Shown here: positions 46,100-55,525 of the stretch, piece after piece
How positions within the stretch are numbered: position 1 is the stretch's first letter
Layout: each line of letters opens with the position of its first letter
Assembly: GCA_903899945.1 (NCBI GenBank)
Contig: CAIULA010000033.1
Location: 1-64,000 of the forward strand
Source: an uncultured Alphaproteobacteria bacterium
Lineage (GTDB): Bacteria > Pseudomonadota > Alphaproteobacteria > Paracaedibacterales > CAIULA01
Direction: 5' to 3'
DNA: 64,000 bases
The notes under the pieces: generated by a model
What the model saw: the letters and a program-made list of their open reading frames with translations, nothing else
What the model was told of the DNA's origin: nothing
Databases searched by the model: none
Translations under genes and position numbers: made by a program

Positions 46100-47844
46100 T
46101 ATCGCATCTCCTGCACAGGGGTAATCCCGAATAAAGTTAAACCGCTTGAAATCACAATAGCAACTGCACTGATAAGAGCAATACGCGCATTTGTGAGTTC
46201 TTTTTGATCTGGGTCAATAAATCTCAAGTGTGTATTATCCTTCCCTTTATTCCACAAGGCATGAAACTGGGATGCTAAATCATATAAGAAATTTGCCAAT
46301 CGATGGGGCTCACGCATCAAAGCAGCTACATCAACTTGGCGAGGCCAATTAGCTAATAATTTGATCATCGCTAATTCGCTTTCATCGGTCAAGAGTTCGA
46401 TTGAGGCTTTCTCAGCAAGGTTTTGTTTTATGTCTGGAAAAATTGTTTCTACGTGCCTTAAAACAGAACAAATCCTGGCATGGGCATATTGAATGTAGAA
46501 AATTGGATTATCTTTGGAATGTTCCACAACCTTTGCCAAATCAAAATCGATAGGCATATCTTGATGACGCGAAATCATCATAAACCGAGTTGCATCCTTG
46601 CCGACTCTCTCTACAACGTCGTTTATAGTTATAAAGGTACCAGCACGTTTCGACATGCGAACAGGAACGCCATTTTCCAAAAAATTCACCATTTGGCAAA
46701 CTTTTATCTCAAGGTTGGCTTTTCCATTCGTCGCGGCCTTGACAGCTGATGTTAACCTTTTTACATATCCGCTATGATCTGCCCCCCAAACATCAATCAT
46801 ATGAGAAAATCCCCGTTCCAATTTGTCCACGTGATAAGCAATATCACTGGCAAAATAGGTCCAGGATCCATCCGATTTTTGTAAAGGACGATCCACATCA
46901 TCCCCATAAGCGGTCGCTTTAAAAAGGGTTTGTGAACGTTCTTCCCAATCTTCTACAATATGCCCTTTGGGCGGGGTTAAAACGCCTTCATAAACATCGC
47001 CTTGGTCTCTGAGGAGCTTTAATGTCTTATCGACATTGCCCGCCTTAACCAGTGCCTTTTCAGAAGTGTAAACATCCATCACAACGCCTAATTTTTCAAG
47101 GTCAGCACGGATATCTTTCATCATTTCTGCAACAGCAATTTCACGGAAAAGATCAAGCCAATCCGTTTCCGGCTTGTTGATCCATTGTTCCCCGTATTCT
47201 TTGGCTATTTTCTGACCAACAGGGATTAAATAATCAGCGGGATACATTCCTTCTTTAAAAGCATCATCGTTGATTGTTCCGCCCAAGGCTTCTCTATAAC
47301 GCAAGTGCACTGAACGTGCGAGGGCGTTGGTTTGACCGCCCGCATCATTCACATAATATTCACGGCACACCTTGTATCCAGCTTTTTGCAAAAGAGAGGC
47401 AATCGCGTCCCCTAAAATGGCATTTCTTCCATGTCCTGTATGAAGAGGGCCTGTTGGATTGGTTGAAACGAATTCAACATTGACTTTTTCGCCGCCACCA
47501 ATGTCTGAATCACCATAATGTTCTTTTTGGGTCAGAATTTCTTTTAATTGATCATGCCAAAAAAGGGGAGAAAGAGTTAAATTTATAAACCCCGGCCCTG
47601 CGATATCGATCTTTTCAACTTCTTTTAAAGATGATAATCCGTGAACAATTTTTTCCGCCAATTGACGGGGATTTAAACCCATCGGTTTTGCCATAACCAT
47701 CGCCGCATTGGTTGCTATGTCACCATGAGCAGGGTCGCGCGTGGGTTCTATTGTTATTTTTGAAAGATCTAAAACGTCTTGCGCAGAACTTAAAGATTCT
47801 AAAATCTTGCAAACGTAGCCGTGAAAAACAGTGAATACACTCAT
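46099..47844 (-). CDS. argS: Arginyl-tRNA synthetase
   Basis: A 581-residue class I synthetase with the HIGH-type motif in NPTGPLHTGHGRN and a KMSKS-type RMSKRAGTF. The C-terminal DALR anticodon-binding domain is present (YIQYAHARICSVLRH). It charges tRNA-Arg and needs the tRNA for activation. First gene of the argS-SPOR-nagZ-M50-tatA group, with overlapping codons to the next gene. Confidence 0.97.
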   Translation of the reverse strand: MSVFTVFHGYVCKILESLSSAQDVLDLSKITIEPTRDPAHGDIATNAAMVMAKPMGLNPRQLAEKIVHGLSSLKEVEKIDIAGPGFINLTLSPLFWHDQLKEILTQKEHYGDSDIGGGEKVNVEFVSTNPTGPLHTGHGRNAILGDAIASLLQKAGYKVCREYYVNDAGGQTNALARSVHLRYREALGGTINDDAFKEGMYPADYLIPVGQKIAKEYGEQWINKPETDWLDLFREIAVAEMMKDIRADLEKLGVVMDVYTSEKALVKAGNVDKTLKLLRDQGDVYEGVLTPPKGHIVEDWEERSQTLFKATAYGDDVDRPLQKSDGSWTYFASDIAYHVDKLERGFSHMIDVWGADHSGYVKRLTSAVKAATNGKANLEIKVCQMVNFLENGVPVRMSKRAGTFITINDVVERVGKDATRFMMISRHQDMPIDFDLAKVVEHSKDNPIFYIQYAHARICSVLRHVETIFPDIKQNLAEKASIELLTDESELAMIKLLANWPRQVDVAALMREPHRLANFLYDLASQFHALWNKGKDNTHLRFIDPDQKELTNARIALISAVAIVISSGLTLFGITPVQEMR

Positions 47845-47922
47845 GGTTTCAATAAAAATACAAAGATGATAGCTACAATACTCTAGATTTTCACAAAAAA
47901 CATCTGAAAATTGTAAAAGGAC

Positions 47923-49065
47923 CTACTCCGTAGACATCACTCCTAAACAATACTCCAAACACTCTTGTTTATTAGGGGCAAAGTCTTTTGAAACCCACCA
48001 GTCTTCGGTTTTCTTAAGCGCAACACCAAGGGAACGTCCGGCATTGACTCCTTTATCCAAAAGGTCTTGGCCTTTTAGTGGAAATATAAGCTCACTTTGT
48101 TGATTTAACCATGATAAATTCTCTTTATAATCCTTGGACCACAACGCCCAATCAAGGGTTATTTCTTCTCCAAAATAATAATAAATACGTCTTCGGTCTG
48201 TTTCCAAAAGCGCTTTGTTTAAGCAGTGGAGATGCTTTTTTTGTTCATTTGATAAAAGGAGTTTATTGTTATCATGAAACAATGCATAAAGCCGCCTGAT
48301 AGTAGAAATCTGAATACCCAAAAGGTTTTCTAAGTGCGCTATAGACTCAATCTTTTCCAAAGAAGGATCTTCGGCAAATAAGCTCAAAAAAATTCCATCT
48401 TTTTTCATCAAAGTTAAAGATATTAATGGATTTTTTGCCCCTAATAACTTTAGAACCTCTTGAGAAATTCTCTCCTTGGATAAGGAAGCTAGCCCTTTAC
48501 TGCATTCCTTAAGCTCTGGGATTGGTTTTGGTTCGCCCTTTCCATAATAAGCCAAAAACCTGTAATACCTTAGGATACGAAGGTAATCTTCTTGGATTCT
48601 TGTCGCTGGGTTTCCAATAAATCGTATAATTCCCTTTTCAAGGTCAGCTCTTCCCTCAAAAGGGTCATAAAGAACTCCATCCTTATCAAGGCTTAAGGCA
48701 TTTATGGTAAAATCGCGGCGCTTAGCATCCTCCAGCCAATCTTTGCCAAAGATGACTTTTGCGTGCCGACCATCGGTTTGCCAATCTTGCCTAAGGCTAG
48801 TAATTTGAAATGGGATTTTATGAAGAACAGCGGTCATGGTTCCGTGTTCTATGCCTGTCGGGATCACTTTAATATCGGCATTTTCTAGGATTTCCTTAGC
48901 CTTTTCAGGGGCAACATTGACTGCCATATCAATATCATTGGTTTTGATGCCCAGCAAAGCATCCCTTACGCATCCTCCAACAAGGCGCACCTCTGCTCCC
49001 CCTTCATGAAAAAGACGGAAAAGGTGCGAGATTTCCGGGGTTTCTAAAATTTTAAAAAAAGACAT
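47923..49065 (-). CDS. cca: CCA tRNA nucleotidyltransferase
   Basis: A 380-residue enzyme of the class II nucleotidyltransferase family. Motifs VRLVGGCVRDALLG, DIDMAV and RRDFTINALSLD and the EDYLRILRYYRF region are all there. It adds or repairs the 3' CCA end of tRNAs; the same family includes poly(A) polymerases, but length and motifs fit the alphaproteobacterial CCA enzyme. It is divergent from hrcA over 130 bases and followed by argS 80 bases downstream on the same strand. Confidence 0.92.
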   Translation of the reverse strand: MSFFKILETPEISHLFRLFHEGGAEVRLVGGCVRDALLGIKTNDIDMAVNVAPEKAKEILENADIKVIPTGIEHGTMTAVLHKIPFQITSLRQDWQTDGRHAKVIFGKDWLEDAKRRDFTINALSLDKDGVLYDPFEGRADLEKGIIRFIGNPATRIQEDYLRILRYYRFLAYYGKGEPKPIPELKECSKGLASLSKERISQEVLKLLGAKNPLISLTLMKKDGIFLSLFAEDPSLEKIESIAHLENLLGIQISTIRRLYALFHDNNKLLLSNEQKKHLHCLNKALLETDRRRIYYYFGEEITLDWALWSKDYKENLSWLNQQSELIFPLKGQDLLDKGVNAGRSLGVALKKTEDWWVSKDFAPNKQECLEYCLGVMSTE

Positions 49066-49195
49066 AGGTGCTTTGTATCATTTGAAACTTTAAAGAGCAA
49101 TGAGGTTTCAATTCTTTGAGAAAATATGGTATTTTGGAAAAGTACTTCAACTTTACTTACTAGTTTCAAATCGCATCAACAAGGTATATTAAATA

Positions 49196-50239
49196 ATGTC
49201 CCTCACAGTAGCTGAACTTAACCAACGCTCTTTAGAGATTTTTAGGGAATTGGTGGATACGTACGTTGAAACAGGAGAGCCTGTTGGGTCTCGTACCCTT
49301 TCTCGCCGTTTAAATACGCCTCTTTCTCCGGCTACAATTAGAAATATTATGGCAGATCTCGAAGAAGCAGGACTTCTTTATGCGCCCCATACTTCAGCTG
49401 GAAGATTGCCAACTGACGAAGGGCTTCGCTTATTTGTTCATGGATTACTAGAGATTGGCGATCTTAACGAACAAGAACGCAAAAATATTGATAAGCTTTG
49501 TAATAATTCAGGACGAAGTATTTCTTCTGTTTTAGAAGAAGCGACAACTATGTTGTCCGGTTTGTCTAAGTGCGCCGGTTTGGTTATGGCACCTAAAGCA
49601 GATGCCCCTTTAAAACATATAGAATTTATTCAAATAGCACCAGGACGCGCATTGGTAGTTTTAATTAATCAAGATGGTGATGTTGAAAACCGGCTGATTG
49701 AGGTTCCCAGTGGCATTTCCTCTTCCGTTTTTAATGAAGCAAGTAATTATTTAAGCTCTCGGTTAGCCGGCTTCACCTTAGCTCAAGCTAAAAATATGAT
49801 TAATGAAGAATTAAAGCACCATCAAGCCCACCTTAGTGAATTGACGGCAAACGTTGTATCAGCAGGTCTTGCTGTTTGGGCAGGAGGTGAAGAAGAAGGC
49901 TCTTTAATTGTAAAGGGACAATCTAACTTGCTGCACGGAGTGACAGAGGTAAACGAGTTGGATCAGATCCGAGAGCTTTTCCAGATTTTAGATACAAAAG
50001 AAAGGCTGAATGAGCTGCTAGATGCATCCATAAAAGCAGAAGGCGTACAGATTTTTATTGGTTCAGAAAATAGCCTTTTTAAACTTTCAGGCTGCTCTTT
50101 GGTCGTATCCCCTTATCATAACTCTAGGCAAAAAATCATAGGCGCTATCGGCGTAATCGGGCCAGCTAGAATGAATTATAGCAGAATCATCCCTTTGGTA
50201 GATTATACGGCTAAAATGGTAAGTCGGCTGATTAGCTAG
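49196..50239 (+). CDS. hrcA: Heat-inducible transcription repressor HrcA
   Basis: A 347-residue protein with the N-terminal winged helix (RSLEIFRELVDTYVETGEPVGSRTLSRRL, then LSPATIRNIMADLEEAGLLY, then PHTSAGRLPTDEGLR) and the dimer and inserted domains. HrcA represses chaperone genes through CIRCE elements. I see no clear CIRCE palindrome in the 130 bases upstream. In most alphaproteobacteria grpE follows directly; here about 2.8 kb of other genes separates them. Confidence 0.96.
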   Translation: MSLTVAELNQRSLEIFRELVDTYVETGEPVGSRTLSRRLNTPLSPATIRNIMADLEEAGLLYAPHTSAGRLPTDEGLRLFVHGLLEIGDLNEQERKNIDKLCNNSGRSISSVLEEATTMLSGLSKCAGLVMAPKADAPLKHIEFIQIAPGRALVVLINQDGDVENRLIEVPSGISSSVFNEASNYLSSRLAGFTLAQAKNMINEELKHHQAHLSELTANVVSAGLAVWAGGEEEGSLIVKGQSNLLHGVTEVNELDQIRELFQILDTKERLNELLDASIKAEGVQIFIGSENSLFKLSGCSLVVSPYHNSRQKIIGAIGVIGPARMNYSRIIPLVDYTAKMVSRLIS

Positions 50240-50263
50240 CTTTAGAACCTGTCTTCGTAAAAT

Positions 50264-50623
50264 TTAACTGGCGTAAGAACCAATAAGGGATTCTGTTGGA
50301 ATTCCCCAGCACTTACTAAGTTTCCATATGACTGAAAACGTTAAAGGTTGTCTTTTATTAAGGATTTCAAAGGCCTGAAGAGGAGAACCCAGAAGATCTC
50401 CTAAATCACTTAATTTCAAGTCTTTTTGACGCATATGAAATTTAATGGCAGAAATTGGATCTGGCAGGGTTGCGGGCCATTTCTTTTTTTCATAAGCATC
50501 AATCAGCCCAGCCAAGTTCTCAAGATGCTCAAACTGGGGAGAGTTGACATCTGCCCGCCACAGCTCTTGAATTCTGCTAACGGCATCGTCATATTCTTTT
50601 TTGCTTTGTATTTGTTTAGTCAT
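50264..50623 (-). CDS. HigA-like antitoxin, apparently without its toxin
   Basis: A 119-residue protein of the COG5499 HigA type: KEYDDAVSRIQELW at the start, the LAGLIDAYEKKKWP and DPISAIKFHMRQKDLK linker and then a helix-turn-helix (LSDLGDLLGSPLQAFEILNKRQPLTF). The toxin gene should lie just upstream (higher coordinates); there only a short region with scrambled HigB-like words is found. It lies on the minus strand between hrcA and the LysR gene, so it is an orphan regulator or domesticated antitoxin. Confidence 0.85.
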   Translation of the reverse strand: MTKQIQSKKEYDDAVSRIQELWRADVNSPQFEHLENLAGLIDAYEKKKWPATLPDPISAIKFHMRQKDLKLSDLGDLLGSPLQAFEILNKRQPLTFSVIWKLSKCWGIPTESLIGSYAS

Positions 50624-50878
50624 TGTAAAAAACCTTTTTGGTGCATCATCAAAAATACTTAAAGAAAATGAAGACTGATAGTGCCCATGTTAATGAATAT
50701 ACTGTCGATACAGCGAACATAAAACAAGCCACTAACCTATTTTAAAGATATCCTAAAACTGGATAAAAAACAACGAAAATTTTCAATAAAATTTGGAAAT
50801 CGATCAAATTCCTAATGCAAGCCTCTTATTTTTTTGATATTACATAAAAATACTTTTCTATTCTTCTTAGTTCTATCT

Positions 50879-51796
50879 ATGAAAATTAAAGCCCTAAAAA
50901 CCTTCTTATTTCTTGCTGAGAACGATTGTGATTTTGGTGGTTACAAAATTATTGGAATTCCCCGTTCGACTATGTGGTCACATATAAGCGAGTTAGAAAC
51001 AGAAACGGGTTTAAAGCTAATTGATAGGCGAAAGCAAAATTCGTCCTTTACTGAAGCGGGGAAGAAATTTACTCCCTATGCAGCAAGAATGGTGAAGGCA
51101 TTTGAAGAAGGACTTAATAAGGCAAAGCATACAGATAGAGATTTGATCGAGGGAACAATTGTTGTTTCGATGACGAGCGCGATTGCGTATTCGTGGTCTA
51201 TGCAAAGTATTAAAGATTTTCATTCTAAATATCCCAATTTAAAAGTTAACATTATCGCCGAAGATCTTCTTTCTAAGCAAACTGAAAATAGCGCTGATAT
51301 CTTATTAAGGCCTATGGGTAATAACCCGAATCTTATCAAAAAGTGGCATATTGCTTATCATCATGGACTTTTTGCCAGCAAAGAATATCTTGAAAGAATG
51401 GGAATTCCTAAAACCCCAGAAGACTTAGCCGGTCATTCAATTATGGGCTATGGAGAACACGAGTTTAGCTATTTTGAAGATATCAACTGGCATCTAAAAG
51501 GAAAATGGGGTTTGCCAAAACTGACTCCAACTTTGACAATAAACTCGACGGCTGCCCTTTTTCTAGCAGCGTCAGCGGGTATTGGGATATGTTCCGCTGC
51601 TGTTGAATCTTCACAATATTACGGTCCTAATCTTATTCGTGTTTTGCCGCAAATTGATGGTCCCATTTCAAGGACATATTTTTGCACAAAAGCAAGTGCA
51701 AGTCCATCTATGCAAAGGAATATCGATATATTTAGAATATTTTTTGAGCAGTATGCCAATGCTATGGGTATAAAAATATATTATGAGCCAGACTAA
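50879..51796 (+). CDS. LysR-family transcription regulator
   Basis: From the ATG at 50879 the protein has 305 residues. The N-terminal winged helix is recognisable (MKIKALKTFLFLAENDCDF, SHISELETETGLKLIDRR, FTEAGKKFTPYA) followed by a substrate-binding domain (VSMTSAIAYSWSMQSIKDFHSKYP, ILLRPMGNNPN, SAAVESSQYYGPNLI). It probably controls the overlapping MFS gene. A TTG at 50834 would extend the N terminus without a reason. The regulator and its supposed target are on the same strand and overlap by 14 bases, unlike the usual divergent layout. Confidence 0.9.
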   Translation: MKIKALKTFLFLAENDCDFGGYKIIGIPRSTMWSHISELETETGLKLIDRRKQNSSFTEAGKKFTPYAARMVKAFEEGLNKAKHTDRDLIEGTIVVSMTSAIAYSWSMQSIKDFHSKYPNLKVNIIAEDLLSKQTENSADILLRPMGNNPNLIKKWHIAYHHGLFASKEYLERMGIPKTPEDLAGHSIMGYGEHEFSYFEDINWHLKGKWGLPKLTPTLTINSTAALFLAASAGIGICSAAVESSQYYGPNLIRVLPQIDGPISRTYFCTKASASPSMQRNIDIFRIFFEQYANAMGIKIYYEPD

Positions 51797-53027
51797 AACT
51801 TTAAATTGGGCCGTCACGGCTGGCCACATTGTAGAGTGCTTTGACACCACTCTGTATGGCTTCTTTGCTGTTATGCTGGCCCCTATATTCTTCCCCTCGT
51901 CCTCTCATTCTGTTGAATTACTTGTTTCCTTTGGTGCTTTTGCTGCCGGTTTTTTAGCGAGACCAATAGGCGCTATAATATTTGGCTTTATAGGTGATAA
52001 ATGCGGCAGAAAGAAACCTCTCTTATGGTCAATTATGCTCGTTGGTATTCCAACTATAGGGATAGGATTAACTCCTACATATCAGACTTTAGGAATAATG
52101 GCTCCTATCTTGCTTATTGTTTTTAGGCTTTTGCAGGGACTTTTATGGGGGGGTGAGTTTACAGGGGTTAATCTTTACAATGCTGAAACATCTATAAAAG
52201 CTAAACTTGGAACAAGGAGTGGTATATTAATCTCTGCTGGCGTATTTGGTGCTGTTTTAGCAACTGCTGTGGGTGCTTTTGTATCTATGAAAACAATGCC
52301 GACTTGGGCGTGGAGAATCCCATTCCTAATAGGAGGAGTTTTTGCATTTTTTATATATCTGTTCAGGCGAGAAATTTCAGAGACGGAAGATTTTTTAAAA
52401 GCACAACAACAACAAAATCTTTTACTATCCCCCTGGAAAGAGCTCTTAGCGAATCATAAAAAACATCTTTTTTTGGCTATTTTGATTGCCGGGCTAGATT
52501 TGATGCCTTTGTATCTTTCTAGCATATTTGGCAACCAACTTTTTTCAGAGGTTGGCTATTCTGATTCCCAGTGCATGTTGTTCAACATGCTATCGATGAT
52601 TACCTGCGGCGTTCTTATCCTATTTACGGGAACGCTCGCTGATAAAATTGGATTTCAAAAGCAAATGCAAATTGGAACTATATCAATTGCCATTTTTGCT
52701 TTGCCAGCGTTTTATCTTATTAGTCAGGCAGAACTTCATACTATCCATATTGCTTTCTTTATAGTTATTTTGGTTATGGCAGGCACAGTTATGAATTGTT
52801 GCTATATGCCTTATATCTCACGCTTTTTTCCTACAAACTGTAGATATTCGGGCGTTGCCCTTAGTGTAACCATTGGACAAGCCGTTTTTGGTGGAACAGC
52901 ACCGTTGATGGGGTCTTTGTTGATAGATTATACCGGAACAAAAATGGCTCCAGCATTTTGGCTTATTGCCTTATCTATAGCCTCTGCTATCGGTGTTTAT
53001 ACCAAAAGAAATGATTTGATAGAATAG
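51783..53027 (+). CDS. MFS transporter, metabolite:H+ symporter type
   Basis: A 414-residue protein with about 12 hydrophobic helices. The MHS family loop motif GFIGDKCGRKKPLLWSIMLVG between helices 2 and 3 and RLLQGLLWGGEFTG are diagnostic. Family members take up small organic acids, proline or betaine with protons (ProP, KgtP, ShiA). Its ATG lies inside the 3' end of the LysR gene, so the two are translated together. It separates hrcA from grpE. Substrate unknown. Confidence 0.9.
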   Translation: MSQTKTLNWAVTAGHIVECFDTTLYGFFAVMLAPIFFPSSSHSVELLVSFGAFAAGFLARPIGAIIFGFIGDKCGRKKPLLWSIMLVGIPTIGIGLTPTYQTLGIMAPILLIVFRLLQGLLWGGEFTGVNLYNAETSIKAKLGTRSGILISAGVFGAVLATAVGAFVSMKTMPTWAWRIPFLIGGVFAFFIYLFRREISETEDFLKAQQQQNLLLSPWKELLANHKKHLFLAILIAGLDLMPLYLSSIFGNQLFSEVGYSDSQCMLFNMLSMITCGVLILFTGTLADKIGFQKQMQIGTISIAIFALPAFYLISQAELHTIHIAFFIVILVMAGTVMNCCYMPYISRFFPTNCRYSGVALSVTIGQAVFGGTAPLMGSLLIDYTGTKMAPAFWLIALSIASAIGVYTKRNDLIE

Positions 53028-53096
53028 TCGTATCATTCTCAGTATAATACAGAAAAAATTTAATGCCTTTTGAATAATTCTTTTGTGGAGATTTTT

Positions 53097-53723
53097 ATGC
53101 ACGACCAAACTCTAAATGATGACAAAGCAATTCATGGATGCGGAGCATTAACAGAAGAACAACAGGTAAAGAGTTCTTTTGTTGAAGCTACCGAATTAGC
53201 GAACGATCAAATTGTGGCCTTAGAAAAACAGTTAGCCGAAATGAAAGATAATTGGCTTAGGGCTTTGGCAGAAGGAGAAAATTTAAGACGTCGGGCTCAA
53301 CGTGAAAAGGAAGAGGCGCTAAAATATGGCGCTGTTAACTTAGGCCGAGAAATGGTTTCGATTGTAGATAATCTTCATCGGGCTCTTGAAAGCTGCCCTG
53401 TAACAGATGATATGTCATCTAATATAAAATCTTTGATTAGTGGCGTTGAAATGACAGCTCAGGAAATGCTGAATGTTTTCCAAAAACACGGGATTAAAAA
53501 AATATCACCTCTTGGCGAAAAATTTGATCCGAACTACCATCAGGCCGTATTTGAGGTCGAACACAACGATCATCCGGCCGGTCATGTGGCTCAGGTTTTA
53601 CAAGATGGTTATATTATGCATGATCGATTATTGCGAGCAGCAATGGTCGGAGTTGCAAAAGCAAGTTCTGGATCAGCAGATATTCCATCAAGTACGGACG
53701 ATTCTTGTAAGAAATCGTCTTAA
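53097..53723 (+). CDS. grpE: Nucleotide exchange factor GrpE
   Basis: From the ATG at 53097 (GTGGAG seven bases upstream) the protein has 208 residues: a variable N terminus, a long coiled coil (IVALEKQLAEMKDNWLRALAEGENLRRRAQRE), then the beta domain with EKFDPNYHQAVFEVEHNDHPAGHVAQVLQDGYIMHDRLLRAAMVGVAK. It releases ADP from DnaK. A terminator follows. Confidence 0.97.
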   Translation: MHDQTLNDDKAIHGCGALTEEQQVKSSFVEATELANDQIVALEKQLAEMKDNWLRALAEGENLRRRAQREKEEALKYGAVNLGREMVSIVDNLHRALESCPVTDDMSSNIKSLISGVEMTAQEMLNVFQKHGIKKISPLGEKFDPNYHQAVFEVEHNDHPAGHVAQVLQDGYIMHDRLLRAAMVGVAKASSGSADIPSSTDDSCKKSS

Positions 53724-53758
53724 AGAGAATCTTTCAGAATCGGTCGATGACTTCCTTC

Positions 53759-53785
53759 ATCCTCGTAAGGTGCGCGAGGATTTTT
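53759..53785 (+). terminator. Rho-independent terminator of grpE
   Basis: ATCCTCG (53759-53765) and CGAGGAT (53775-53781) pair over 7 bases with a 9-base loop, followed by TTTTT. Confidence 0.75.
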
Positions 53786-53873
53786 GAGGATGAGGGGTGT
53801 AGGTTTCGAGAGATGTGTTTAATGAGCGCAAACTGAAACGGTCCGGAAGATCCAACAATAACTCCGCAATCTC

Positions 53874-54983
53874 TCACGCAACCTCTTGATACATCTCCCC
53901 GCTTAGTGCCTGTAGAATGCAGCGTCTAGACATATTCGTGATGTTTTCCGGCAACTGGTCGATGGCGAAAAAACCGAGTTCTTTACACTTGTCAGGCTCA
54001 GCGTTTGTAATCTCGCCATCAAAATGATCAATCTGAAAAATGGCATAGGCGCATTCACCTATTATTTCGCCTCCGGCTGATGGATTGGCGTGGACAAGGC
54101 CTTTGAAGGAAACATCCTCTAGCTTACAAACGATTCCAAGTTCTTCTTTGACTTCTCTGATGACAGAGGATTTTAACGACTCGCCGCCTTCATGCTTGCC
54201 CCCCGGAAGAGCATAGAATCCGTCCATAAATCCTGTTCCCTGACGAAGGCCAAGAAGAACCTGATTGTCTTTGAACAAAACCATCATGACAACCGTTGGG
54301 ATGCCATACCATAACGGGAGTGAAAGAGGAGGGCTCTGGGCCTGAAGAGAATCTAATGAGCAAACATCTTGCCAAATAAGCTCATGGATTTCATCCACAG
54401 ACAATGAGGCGTCGATAATCTTGCAGCGTCCCGGTTCTTTGGCAGCGATTTTTAAAAAGCCTTCTCTCACCTTTTGGTGAAATGCCAGGTCTAACGATTC
54501 AAAGCGCCCCTCGACATAAGCATGGTAGCTTTGTTTCAGGCGTAGATTTGAACGCTGTAGCCCAACCTTTGGATCCAAATCAAACACATAAGTGCGGTTG
54601 GGTTTTCGGGAGCCAATAATCCTGCCATATAGACCCTCTAAAAATATACTGTCTAGGCCCCGTCCATAGCCCTGATAGGCCATGCTTGAATCAGCAAAGC
54701 GGTCACAAATCACCCACTGACCGTTTTTAAGGGCTGGGTAAATGCGGTTTTGCCAATGATCAGCGCGCGCGGCGTACATTAACAGTGCTTCGCTCATCGG
54801 TGCCCAGCGATCAGCTGACCCTGTTACCAAAAGGTTTCGAATCAATTCAGCCCCGGGACTACCACCAGGCTCACGCGTGATGATTAAATCTTTCCCGTTA
54901 TTTCTCAGGCGTTCGGCAAGTAATTTTGATTGGGTGCTTTTTCCAGTCCCCTCGCCACCTTCAAAGGTGATAAAATAACCCAT
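53874..54983 (-). CDS. tmk: Thymidylate kinase fused to a Nudix hydrolase
   Basis: From the ATG at 54983 the protein has 369 residues; the open frame runs back to 55064. Residues 1 to about 210 are a full thymidylate kinase (P-loop EGGEGTGKST, the DR(F)ADSS motif, lid region), making dTDP from dTMP. About residues 225-369 are a Nudix hydrolase with complete box at 262-284 (289-311 in the long frame): GKHEGGE, then REVKEELGI. Between them is a short Pro/Ser-rich linker. A normal Tmk ends where the Nudix part begins. It follows rnhA by 4 bases. The fusion is unusual; the Nudix half may clear oxidised or unwanted nucleotides near the kinase. Confidence 0.93.
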   Translation of the reverse strand: MGYFITFEGGEGTGKSTQSKLLAERLRNNGKDLIITREPGGSPGAELIRNLLVTGSADRWAPMSEALLMYAARADHWQNRIYPALKNGQWVICDRFADSSMAYQGYGRGLDSIFLEGLYGRIIGSRKPNRTYVFDLDPKVGLQRSNLRLKQSYHAYVEGRFESLDLAFHQKVREGFLKIAAKEPGRCKIIDASLSVDEIHELIWQDVCSLDSLQAQSPPLSLPLWYGIPTVVMMVLFKDNQVLLGLRQGTGFMDGFYALPGGKHEGGESLKSSVIREVKEELGIVCKLEDVSFKGLVHANPSAGGEIIGECAYAIFQIDHFDGEITNAEPDKCKELGFFAIDQLPENITNMSRRCILQALSGEMYQEVA

Positions 54984-54987
54984 TTCC

Positions 54988-55473
54988 CTATAATGCCATT
55001 CGCTGGGCAATGACACCTTTGCGCGCCAACGCATCAGCGCGTTCATTTTCTGGGTGCCCATCATGGCCGCGAACCCACTGCCATTCGATGGTGTGGGTCA
55101 CAATTAACTGATCTAATTTTTCCCACAAATCCTTGTTTTTTACAGGCTTTTTATCGGCGGTTAGCCAACCATTTTTCTTCCAGTTGATCATCCAACGGGT
55201 AACGCCATCTTTTAGATACTGACTGTCGGTATAGAGTGTCACCTTAGTTTTAGCTGGCAGATAACCAACACCGTTAATTGCGGCCAACATTTCCATACGA
55301 TTATTGGTGGTTTGTGCTTCGCCGCCAAAAACTTCGGCCTCATGTTTTGCATGGCGCAGAACGGCACCCCAGCCGCCTGGACCAGGATTGCCACTGCAGG
55401 CACCATCGGTGAAAACTTCAACGATAGAATCTGACGTTAGGGATTTTAAGAACTCTTCAAGTGACTCTGACAT
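54988..55473 (-). CDS. rnhA: Ribonuclease HI
   Basis: A 161-residue RNase H with the fold start [19 protein letters not shown] (catalytic Asp), the glutamate in [10 protein letters not shown], the Asp in LYTDSQYL and the C-terminal [10 protein letters not shown]. It cuts RNA in RNA-DNA hybrids. Its stop is 4 bases before the tmk-Nudix start; ispH is 50 bases upstream on the same strand, a common alphaproteobacterial grouping. Confidence 0.96.
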   Translation of the reverse strand: MSESLEEFLKSLTSDSIVEVFTDGACSGNPGPGGWGAVLRHAKHEAEVFGGEAQTTNNRMEMLAAINGVGYLPAKTKVTLYTDSQYLKDGVTRWMINWKKNGWLTADKKPVKNKDLWEKLDQLIVTHTIEWQWVRGHDGHPENERADALARKGVIAQRMAL

Positions 55474-55525
55474 TAATTAATAACTTCCTATTTTTATTAT
55501 CCTCTACTGTCTCAGTTTCAAAGCA

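Noticed and set aside
49066-49195. CIRCE element upstream of hrcA
   Set aside because: I looked for TTAGCACTC-N9-GAGTGCTAA and found no acceptable match.
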